From Histomonas meleagridis (taxonomy: Eukaryota > Parabasalia > Tritrichomonadida > Dientamoebidae): 64,000 nucleotides of DNA. A program made the position numbers and the translations under genes. The notes under the pieces are model-generated. The model had not been told where the DNA came from, made no database searches, and saw only the letters and a list, made by a program, of their open reading frames with translations. This document shows positions 57,148 through 64,000 of this stretch, one piece after another. Each line of letters begins with the position of its first letter. The first letter of the stretch is position 1. Location: assembly GCA_020186115.1 (NCBI GenBank), contig WSYJ01000032.1, positions 46,035 to 110,034 on the forward strand, in the 5' to 3' direction.

Positions 57148-58083
57148 CTAATTTGCAGAATTACCTTGACCTGCTGTACCGCAACAAAAAGCTCTAAGAT
57201 TTGGATGTATTTCATTGAAAAATGGATGGTTAATTGCCTCCTCTGCACTAATCCTCTTACTAGGATCATATATAAATAACTTTTCAAGCAAATCAATCAG
57301 ATTATCATCTTTTGAATAAGGTTCTGCGATAAAATCTACAAGATTTTTTTTTGTATAAGAATCAATATTTGGTATACTATCTAACAATGAGAACTCATCC
57401 CAAACGCTGTCATCTGGAGTTCCCAAAATTTGATAAATTTTTGCAATTTGATCAATTTGTGAATCACCGTTAAAAATCGGTACTCTTTCTGGTGTAACCA
57501 TTTGTGCAATAACACAACCGACACTCCATAAATCCGATGGAGGACCGTATCTTTCTGCTTTTAAGAGACATTCTGGAGATTTATATGTTACGTCAATATC
57601 ACATGGAGTAAATGGCGGAATTGGAATGGTATAATATCTGGCTGTTGAAAAATGTGTGATTTTTAAAAATCCTTTCGCATCTAAAAGAATGTTTTTTGGC
57701 ATTATTGATCTATGAAGAATTCGTTTAGAATGAAGATATCGGACTCCGCACAACAACTGAAATGAATACGATCTTACAAGGTCTATGGAAATCATTTTTG
57801 CACGTGTAAAAAAGGTTTTGAGATCATAGTTCATGATTTCAAAAATTAATGTGACACTGTCTTTGTCTACAAAAGAATCTATAAGAGAGATCACGTTTGG
57901 ATGCTTAATTGAATTTAGTACAGAGAGCTCTCGAAGATTTGAAGATGTTATACCATTTTCTTCTTGATTCATATATATCTTTTTCATTACAAAATTTTCT
58001 TTGGTCTCATTGTCTTCTACACGGAAAAACTGACCATAGGTTCCATTTCCTAATTTTTGTAGCCTTTGATATCGAACATCCAT
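57148..58083 (-). CDS. CDK-like pseudokinase
   Basis: A 311-residue single-domain protein with clear CDK architecture: Gly loop GNGTYGQF (12-19), VMKK lysine at about 34, a PSTAIRE-position helix NGITSSNLRELSVL (43-56), the YKSPECLL segment (167-174), and SDLWSVGC. The catalytic-loop HRD is HRS (124-126) and DFG is HFS (144-146), so both catalytic Asp residues are missing. The protein should not phosphorylate substrates, though it may still bind a cyclin-like partner through the helix. The C-terminal tail ends with a short Gly/Asn-rich stretch. The start ATG (58081-58083) is preceded by TTCACA, an initiator-like word, 3 bp away. The gene is divergent from MCMBP. Confidence 0.88.
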   Translation of the reverse strand: MDVRYQRLQKLGNGTYGQFFRVEDNETKENFVMKKIYMNQEENGITSSNLRELSVLNSIKHPNVISLIDSFVDKDSVTLIFEIMNYDLKTFFTRAKMISIDLVRSYSFQLLCGVRYLHSKRILHRSIMPKNILLDAKGFLKITHFSTARYYTIPIPPFTPCDIDVTYKSPECLLKAERYGPPSDLWSVGCVIAQMVTPERVPIFNGDSQIDQIAKIYQILGTPDDSVWDEFSLLDSIPNIDSYTKKNLVDFIAEPYSKDDNLIDLLEKLFIYDPSKRISAEEAINHPFFNEIHPNLRAFCCGTAGQGNSAN

Positions 58084-58361
58084 TGTGAATTTTAAGCTAC
58101 GAATTAGTATAGAAAAAGTTTTAGCAATTTTTAAACGTCTTTGTTCAATTCACATTTCTTGAAACAGGAAATTACAAAATAAAAAGATCTGGTCAATATT
58201 TTATTTTATTTTCTAGAAAATATATCTGTAGAATATTTTGAATATTTTTTTTACTAAAATAATCTTAAAAATACTCTAAAAAATGTGAATTTCAAAAAAC
58301 AATTTTGGAATTTTTGAGGTGCTCCAATTTAATTCCGTTTATTATTTCAAACCAGATCACA
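58084..58361. promoter_or_regulatory. Divergent promoter region; mirrored TCACAATGG starts
   Basis: Both flanking genes start with the same nine bases: TCACAATGG precedes and includes each ATG (minus strand at 58079-58087; plus strand at 58357-58365). TCACA fits the trichomonad initiator TCAYW. GGTGCTCCAA (58319-58328) is a two-base variant of the GGCACTCCAA word seen upstream of two other genes, and CCGTTTATTATTTC follows it (about 58335-58348). Confidence 0.5.
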
Positions 58362-59906
58362 ATGGATCTCAATGCATTTTTCCAGAACCCTATAAAATTT
58401 ATCGATGAAATCGCTCAGTTTTCTGATGTAAGGCCTGATTTTGGTATTAACCAAGCAATTGTAAATGCTGTTAATGAAAATCCAGAAATTTTAAATTCAC
58501 TTCCTTTGATCACATCATTAGGTCACTTACAGACCATTGCACCAGGAAGCATTGCTCGATTTCGTGTAACATTTCTTTCAAACTATGGGAATGATTGTAT
58601 TCCATTAAAACTTAAATGTGGAGATAGATTTTTTACTCCTCTTCTTGGTCAAGATGTTCCAGAAGGATGCGAGCCATTTGACTTACAATCAATGATTTCA
58701 AGGCAAAAGATTGTTGTTTCCTCAGTTTCCACACAAACCAAATGGCTTCGAGAGTATAACTCCTTAGGTTATGATCAAGTTCAATCTTCAGGCCACCTTA
58801 CTATTGATCCTAATCAAAGCACGTTTGATGAAGATTTATTTGAAGAACCATTTCAAGCAGTTGCTCGATTTCTTACCAACACCAGTGAGAGGCCACTTGT
58901 TGTCATGGATCTTATTGGTTTTATTGAAGAGCCTGTCGCTGTTTTACCAAATACGGAAATTAATAATTCACTTGAAGTATATCTTTCCACTCTCCCAAAC
59001 ATTCTAGTCTTCGCCTCATTTCCAGTTAATTTTCTTTACTCACCAATCTTCCCAGGCCCTACGCCGCCACTTCCGCAGGTCCGCGAGAAGATCATTCAAT
59101 TTCTTTCAATTTTCTTTCAGCCGATAACTGCCGAATTGATATTACTTTGGTTAATCGGACGAGTTAGGAGTCGTGTTGGTACTTTACCAATTGGAATCTT
59201 TTCACTTAACCTATTCGGTGCTAATGAATCTATAGCTTCATGTGTTGTCCAAATTCTTATATATTTATGTACATCATTAAATTTCATTGATATCCATTGT
59301 AATGCAATGAACGAACGTACTTTACAACCTGCAATGAAAGATGGAGAGTTTAAACCAACATCATTATCATCAATTAATAACACCAGAATAATTATTGATG
59401 AAACACGACTCTCAGAAGGAACGTTACAACAGACAGGAGTTCAAAATTATGTTTTACTTCGACATGCTGTTGAGTCTCAAGTTGTACCATTTCTTTATGA
59501 ATTGTATGAAAAAGATGTCGAAACTTCATTTCCATTTTTAATATTATCACAAGCTCGCTCGTTCATTAAGGCCAACGTATCAGTGCCAATTGGCGAAGTT
59601 CGGTTCACAGAGTTTAATGCTGATCCAAATGTGATTGCGTTAATGCGTACATATGTGGAACAAATGAGAGGCGGCGATTTCATCGTCGGAGATAACGAAG
59701 AGGCGCAGCAGTTAATGCAACAACATCTTGTGGAATTGATGAGAGCTGATTCAAGAGTTGATCAATTCGATTTGCACTTGTTAATGACTTTGAACCAATT
59801 AAACAGTATATCGTTTGGTCAGAACCAGTTCTCACAACAGATATGGAATCATTCGGTGGAATTATTTAAATATATAATATCCAATAAGCCAATAAATAAT
59901 CAATAA
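58362..59906 (+). CDS. MCMBP: MCM-binding protein (MCMBP) homologue
   Basis: A 514-residue protein that matches MCMBP across its length. A FRVTFLSNYGND segment follows the 'PGSxxRFR' start, then an oligonucleotide-binding-like fold (about 60-190). The MCMBP-specific core follows: AELILLWLIGRVRSRVGTLP, IGIFSLNLFGAN, NTRIIIDETRLSEGTLQQTG, VQNYVLLRHAV, and FPFLILSQARSFIKANV. The last is the degenerate AAA-like half of MCMBP. MCMBP binds and stabilises newly made MCM3/5/7 and helps unload the replicative helicase from DNA. The longer open frame starts with TTG at 58305; ATG 58362 is chosen because TCACA (initiator) is immediately before it. The 3' ~250 bp are G/C-rich. Confidence 0.85.
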   Translation: MDLNAFFQNPIKFIDEIAQFSDVRPDFGINQAIVNAVNENPEILNSLPLITSLGHLQTIAPGSIARFRVTFLSNYGNDCIPLKLKCGDRFFTPLLGQDVPEGCEPFDLQSMISRQKIVVSSVSTQTKWLREYNSLGYDQVQSSGHLTIDPNQSTFDEDLFEEPFQAVARFLTNTSERPLVVMDLIGFIEEPVAVLPNTEINNSLEVYLSTLPNILVFASFPVNFLYSPIFPGPTPPLPQVREKIIQFLSIFFQPITAELILLWLIGRVRSRVGTLPIGIFSLNLFGANESIASCVVQILIYLCTSLNFIDIHCNAMNERTLQPAMKDGEFKPTSLSSINNTRIIIDETRLSEGTLQQTGVQNYVLLRHAVESQVVPFLYELYEKDVETSFPFLILSQARSFIKANVSVPIGEVRFTEFNADPNVIALMRTYVEQMRGGDFIVGDNEEAQQLMQQHLVELMRADSRVDQFDLHLLMTLNQLNSISFGQNQFSQQIWNHSVELFKYIISNKPINNQ

Positions 59907-60403
59907 AATGTCATTTTATCACTCAACTTCTTTTGAGTAAAATTCGTTTTTTGACTTAATGAAACATAAAATTGAGAAGTAAAATAAGAACTTTAATTTC
60001 ATCTGATAACAAAAACCGAAGAAGTTCGTATTCAAAGAGTAAAAAATCAAAAAAATAATATACATTGTAAGTCAAATATAAGTATTTAAATAAACAAGGT
60101 GTACTCAATAGATTCCATTAAACTTTAAGAGTAAATAATACTATGTATAATAATTAATTTTTTGTTGTTATGAATTTTTCATCATTTTTTTCACAAAAAT
60201 TATCATCAAATTATATGAAAATCATACAATGAAATTTGATATAAAATATTCTATTTATCAAATTTTGATTCATATAATAATAATATTAATCAAATTTAAT
60301 GCATTAATAATAATATATGAAAACAAACTGAATTTAGGAAATGTTTATTTCAATATTTAAATATTAACTCTTTTATCCATGAGAATCTTTTAATTTTATT
60401 ATG
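59907..60403. other. Intergenic between convergent loci, nothing recognised
   Basis: Very AT-rich. It contains imperfect TAATAATATTAATCAAATTT-type repeats around 60255-60330 but no coding sequence or RNA. Confidence 0.5.
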
Positions 60404-61320
60404 TGATTCACATTTATGATGTTGAATTTTGCCTGCAAATAATTGAATAATTTCTGCATTTTTCTTTTCTGATGCTATCATAAGCGCTGTTTTATATGTT
60501 TATAAGTAATTCCAAATGTTTATATGAAACTTCATATTTTTCATGATATTTTAAATAAAACAAATAAATGTCTTTAGCATTAATATCAATTCCTTCTTGT
60601 TCAAGAAGTAATTTAACTATTTCTGTATGACCATCTTGAAATGCAATCATAAGTGCTGTTTTAAATAATTTAAATAATTTCCAAATATTATTTTGAAATA
60701 TAAAATTATTAAAATGAATTTCAAATAAAACAAATAAATGTCTTTAGCATTAAAATCAATTCCTTTTTGTTCAAGAAGTAATTTCACTATTTCTGTATAT
60801 CCATTTAAAGATGCCCACATAAGTGCTGTCCAAAATAGTTTATATAATTTCCAAATATTATTTTGAAATATCAAATTATTAAAATAAATTTCATTTTTAG
60901 CATTAATATCAATTCCTTTTTGTTCAAGAAGTAATTTCACTATTTCTGTATGTCCATATTCAGATGCATAAATTAGTGCTGTCCAAAATAATTTAAATAA
61001 TTTCCAAATATTATTTTGAAATATAAAATTATTAAAATGAATTTCAAATAAAACAAATAAATACCTTTAGCATTAATATCAATTCCTTTTTGTTCAAGAA
61101 GTAATTTAACTATTTCTGTATGACCATTATCAGATGCTAACATAAGTGCTGTTTTAAATGATTTAAATAATTTCCAAATATTATTTTGAAATTTCAAATT
61201 ATTAAAATAAATTTCATTTTTAGCATTAATATCAATTCCTTCTTGAACAAGAAGGAATTTAACTATTTCTGTATGACCATTTTTTGAAGCATTTGTTAGT
61301 GCTAAAAATATTTAAAAAAA
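60404..61320 (-). repeat. Six ankyrin units alternating with a conserved AT-rich spacer
   Basis: On the minus strand six ankyrin-like units (TEIVKLLLEQKGIDINAK type) alternate with a 70-90-bp spacer. Spacers contain CAAAATAATATTTGGAAATT and TATTTGTTTTATTTGAAAT words and usually end ACAGCACT (or GGACAGCAC) before the next TAL motif. Spacer landmarks fall near 60512, 60681, 60851, 61004 and 61184, a period of 153-180 bp. Some spacers read in frame (FNNLIFQNNIWKLYKLF), others shift frame or stop. The units are close to identical, suggesting recent expansion of [unit plus spacer] as one block. Confidence 0.8.
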
Positions 61321-61365
61321 AAATTTAAAAATTTTTATGAAACGATGAAATATTTTAATAAAAAT

Positions 61366-62571
61366 CTAATGAAATAAGCAAACAATCTTGCTAAAATCAA
61401 TGTATCTATTGTTAATTAAATAGTTATAAAGTTCCACATTTCCAGAAATACCCGAAATTTTCAAAAAATCTAAAGGAATATGATTACTTTCGAGAAAATA
61501 TTGAGTAATATATAAATTACCTGTTATGATTGAAGCAATGAGAATATTTTCATTTATTTTCATTCCTTCTTTAAGTAAAAATGATAAAAGTTCATAATTA
61601 TTATGTAAAACACATTTTGCTCCTAATTCTTCTAAATTAAAAATTTCTTTTAACTTATTATCATAAAAATATTTAAAGATATCATTTCGATGAAATTCTA
61701 TTGCTGCTTCATATGCATCTTCAAATGTTGAATGATTTTGTTCACATAAATGAATTATTTCTTCATTTCCACCTGCAACTGCATATTTGCCTGCGTTTTC
61801 TACTTTTGCATTGTTCATAAGCAAATATTTAAAACATTTAACTGAAGAAAAAAATGCTGCATAATCAATTAATGTAACATTTTTATGATTAATAAATGAA
61901 TATCTTTCATAAAGTGATTTTGGAATTGTTTGATTAAAATCGAAGTTTGTTTCTGATGATATTTCTTGAAGTTTTTCTATTTCATCATTCCGAATTATTT
62001 TCGCAATTTCATTCTGATTTATTCCTTCTTTAACATATTTCTGATGAAGTTCCCAATTATTCGCTTTAAGTTTTTCAAGGTTTTCGGAGAAATATTCAGA
62101 AAATTGATAACTATGGTTTAAAACGAAATTTGCTTTAAAATGTGAAAAAAATAAATTTTTCATATTATCAGTAATCGATGAGTTAATTAAACCTTTTTCA
62201 ATCAACTTTCCGATAAGATAATTAGATTCTTGTGAGTTATTTTCCTGAAGGAATCGAGAAAAGATGTCAATTATTGAAACTTGATTTTTATTTTCATCTC
62301 GTTCAATTAAATTCAAAAACTCAATAATTATATCTATATTTTTCAGTCTTGTTACAAACAAAGTGTAAATGAAACGGCAGATGATCAAGTTGAATGAATG
62401 CGTTCGTGAATTATCATAAAATTTGCGTAATGAAGAAACAGATGTATCAAGATTGTTTGTATTTATGTTATAAATTATTTCTGTAAGTGCAATTAAGTCT
62501 GGAAAGGAATTTATTTTTGATGTGCTCATTCCAATGCAATTAATAACACTGAAAAAAATTTTAATGGACAT
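61366..62571 (-). CDS. Ankyrin-repeat protein with trichomonad DUF3447-type N-terminal region
   Basis: A 401-residue ORF, the sister of the gene at 16975-18351. It has IIRNDEIEKLQEISSETNFD, SLYERYSFIN, LIDYAAFFSS, KCFKYLLMNNAKVENAGKYA, VAGGNEEIIHLCEQNHS and FHRNDIFKYFYDNKL, then ankyrin-like units to the stop. Like its sister, the ORF stops at an AT spacer and further ankyrin units follow downstream. The start could be 62571 (directly after TATCAC) or the ATG at 62527-62529 (MSTSKINS), 14 codons in. A transposon sits 32 bp upstream of 62571 and has probably separated the gene from most of its promoter. A live gene is likely but not certain. Confidence 0.75.
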   Translation of the reverse strand: MSIKIFFSVINCIGMSTSKINSFPDLIALTEIIYNINTNNLDTSVSSLRKFYDNSRTHSFNLIICRFIYTLFVTRLKNIDIIIEFLNLIERDENKNQVSIIDIFSRFLQENNSQESNYLIGKLIEKGLINSSITDNMKNLFFSHFKANFVLNHSYQFSEYFSENLEKLKANNWELHQKYVKEGINQNEIAKIIRNDEIEKLQEISSETNFDFNQTIPKSLYERYSFINHKNVTLIDYAAFFSSVKCFKYLLMNNAKVENAGKYAVAGGNEEIIHLCEQNHSTFEDAYEAAIEFHRNDIFKYFYDNKLKEIFNLEELGAKCVLHNNYELLSFLLKEGMKINENILIASIITGNLYITQYFLESNHIPLDFLKISGISGNVELYNYLINNRYIDFSKIVCLFH

Positions 62572-62602
62572 GTGATATGAATTTTTTTATATAAAATTTT
62601 AA

Positions 62603-62642
62603 TACCCTGATGTCTTTCCAATTCGCGATTTTTACGACCGTT
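62603..62642 (+). repeat. Left terminal inverted repeat (with TA)
   Basis: Starts TACCCTGATGTCTTTCC and ends TTTACGACCGTT; it is the exact reverse complement of 63911-63950. Confidence 0.95.
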
Positions 62643-62748
62643 TATAGTATTCAAAAAATAGTAAACGGCCTAGTGTGGCCACTATGCACAGCAATATATT
62701 TCCAGGAAAACCCCATAAAGACTACACGAATTACAAAAAAAAAGGCCA

Positions 62749-63849
62749 ATGCTCGAATGTGTTATAACTCAAATTTCAAGAGGATACCCAAGAATTTCTA
62801 AGATTGCACAAACAAGTAAAATTCCTGATTCCACACTAAGATCCTGGAAAGATAAATTAAAGCATAATCCTGCTTGGAGACCATGGAATAATGATCATGG
62901 AAGTGGTCATAGGATATTTACAGACATAGAAGAACAATCAATTAAGGATTTTATTGTCGATTGTTTTTTACAACCAAGTTTTGTATTTACCAATGAAGAC
63001 TTCATAATAATCGCTATGAATGCATATCTAACAAAATATCAAGATATAACTAATTTTAGAGAAACGAAAGATTTTTTAGTTTCACACCAATTTATCGCAG
63101 ATTTTAAGAAGAGAAACCATCTCTCTTCTAGAGTTTTACATCCTAAAAGGAGACCAAATGTGACTGATAAAGAAAAATCTAATTGGATCGATACAATACA
63201 AAACCTTCTTACTTCTGTTGATCATAGTAGAATTGTCAATGTGGATGAAACATGCTGGAAGTGTTTTCCAAATGGTATGGTAACTTGGGCAGAAAAAGGA
63301 TCTGATGGAATATCGATCAACTTAAATTCTTCACCGAAGGCATCGATAACTGTCCTGGCGAGCATACGTTCAGATGGAACCAAAATTCCCCTTTACTTTA
63401 TAGCAAAAGGAAAGACTGATCTTGTAGAAACAACACAAATTGGTGATGTTTCACCTCACATGTCCACCCACTCAGAAAACGGATGGACCACTGAGGAAAC
63501 GTTTTATGAGTATTTACTGTTCCTCCGGCAACACTTCAATGACGAAGATCCTATACATTTGTTACTTGACTCATATAAAGCCCACAAATGTCAATCAATT
63601 ATCGATTTGGCAGAAACTCTGAAGATTAAATTATATTTCATACCACCCGGTATGACTGATGAATTTCAACCATTAGATCGAAGGGTCTTCGGGTGTTTGA
63701 AGGCTACAGCACGTTATCTGTTTCGAAAAGAGTACAATCAAAACAATGAAAAAAAATTTACCAAATTACAAGCAGCACAATGCATGGTTTGGGCATGGGA
63801 ACACCTGCAACCCAATATAATCCAAGAATCTTGGTCAATCTATGAATAA
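62749..63849 (+). CDS. DDE transposase of the pogo/Tc1-mariner type
   Basis: A 366-residue ORF. It has an N-terminal helix-turn-helix (YPRISKIAQTSKIPDSTLRS, about 13-32) and a second DNA-binding-like segment (about 55-140, with KRNHLSSRVLHPKRRPN). The DDE_1-type catalytic core follows: VNVDETCWK (first Asp), LLLDSYKAHK (second Asp), and PPGMTDEFQPLDRRVFG, which supplies the third acidic residue (Asp of QPLD, 35 residues between the two Asp). It cuts and pastes the element at TA sites. The ORF has no stop or frameshift, but an ATG at 62683-62685 opens a second, basic N-terminal frame (MHSNIFPGKPHKDYTNYKKK) that would join this ORF only through a change in the nine-A run at 62735-62743. It may therefore be slightly truncated or use frameshifting. 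Confidence 0.9.
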   Translation: MLECVITQISRGYPRISKIAQTSKIPDSTLRSWKDKLKHNPAWRPWNNDHGSGHRIFTDIEEQSIKDFIVDCFLQPSFVFTNEDFIIIAMNAYLTKYQDITNFRETKDFLVSHQFIADFKKRNHLSSRVLHPKRRPNVTDKEKSNWIDTIQNLLTSVDHSRIVNVDETCWKCFPNGMVTWAEKGSDGISINLNSSPKASITVLASIRSDGTKIPLYFIAKGKTDLVETTQIGDVSPHMSTHSENGWTTEETFYEYLLFLRQHFNDEDPIHLLLDSYKAHKCQSIIDLAETLKIKLYFIPPGMTDEFQPLDRRVFGCLKATARYLFRKEYNQNNEKKFTKLQAAQCMVWAWEHLQPNIIQESWSIYE

Positions 63850-63910
63850 AACATTTATTCATTAATTTTCTTTCAGACAAAAAGTATTCATATTGAGAGA
63901 AACGGTTTTT

Positions 63911-63950
63911 AACGGTCGTAAAAATCGCGAATTGGAAAGACATCAGGGTA
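63911..63950 (-). repeat. Right terminal inverted repeat (with TA)
   Basis: Ends GACATCAGGGTA; it is the exact inverse of the left end. An extra AACGGTTT box (63901-63908) lies just inside it. Confidence 0.95.
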
Positions 63951-64000
63951 TATAAAAACATAGAATGAACTTCAGGATGAAATCCATTCACATCACACAC

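Larger units (their letters stand above)
62603..63950 (+). mobile_element. Tc1/mariner-pogo superfamily DNA transposon with perfect 38-bp terminal inverted repeats
   Basis: The element is flanked by TA (62603-62604 and 63949-63950), the target-site duplication of this superfamily. Its ends are perfect inverted repeats: left 62605-62642, right 63911-63948, beginning CCCTGATGTCTTTCC, with no mismatch in 38 bp. Total length is about 1.34 kb, with one transposase ORF on the plus strand. Identical ends and an open transposase indicate a young insertion. The inner part of the repeat contains ACCGTTTA, the motif found upstream of host genes. Confidence 0.93.

Noticed and set aside
1-64000. CRISPR arrays, bacterial operons, riboswitches
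   Set aside because: Sequence is eukaryotic nuclear; the regular repeats present are in-gene or minisatellite repeats without spacer-repeat structure of CRISPR.

Overview
The window is a gene-dense, AT-rich (by eye about 70% A+T) stretch of a nuclear genome from a parabasalid protist, most likely a trichomonad of the Tritrichomonas/Trichomonas group. This is inferred from long intronless ORFs with very short intergenic gaps, initiator-like TCACA/TCATT sequences a few bases before start codons, Myb-site-like AACGGTTT/ACCGTTTA boxes upstream of many genes, ankyrin proteins of the trichomonad DUF3447 type, many kinases, and a Tc1/mariner-pogo superfamily transposon. The standard genetic code fits, and no convincing spliceosomal intron is visible. 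Several apparent ORF starts are TTG codons; those CDSs are re-started here at the first sensible ATG.

Layout. 1-9.4 kb: the end of an unknown gene, a probable Mediator MED14, a coiled-coil gene and a NEK-type kinase with a large tandem-repeat tail; the last two share a 49-bp divergent promoter. 9.4-15.5 kb: a small ORF, a pseudokinase fused to a GBP-like GTPase, and a decayed gene. 15.9-18.4 kb: an ankyrin gene whose repeats are separated by AT-rich spacers. 18.4-33.8 kb: housekeeping genes (eIF3b, a W-x-x-F repeat protein, an Hsp110-like chaperone, a second pseudokinase, a solenoid, a coiled-coil protein, tRNA-Ser(GCU), and a DPE2-like glucanotransferase that lacks its catalytic Glu). 33.8-36 kb: a graveyard of gene relics. 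36-50.6 kb: two alpha-solenoid proteins, a coiled-coil protein, a degenerate Rab-like protein, an ankyrin pseudogene, a 115-bp minisatellite and a RalGAP-alpha-like protein. 51-60 kb: an intact TKL kinase with a solenoid tail, a two-module beta-rich protein, an acidic TIG-domain membrane protein, a CDK-like pseudokinase and MCM-binding protein. 60.4-64 kb: a second spacer-interrupted ankyrin locus with a young transposon inserted 32 bp from its start.

There is no operon logic. Each gene appears to have its own compact promoter, and adjacent genes are often divergent. Recurring themes are (i) signalling proteins that have lost catalytic residues (three of five kinases, one Ras-like GTPase, one GAP, one glucanotransferase), (ii) ankyrin repeats alternating with a conserved AT-rich spacer, and (iii) a G/C-rich, codon-shifted 3' end in many genes on both strands. 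The most unusual proteins are the kinase-GBP fusion at 10.4-13.4 kb and the non-catalytic DPE2 homologue at 31-33.8 kb.
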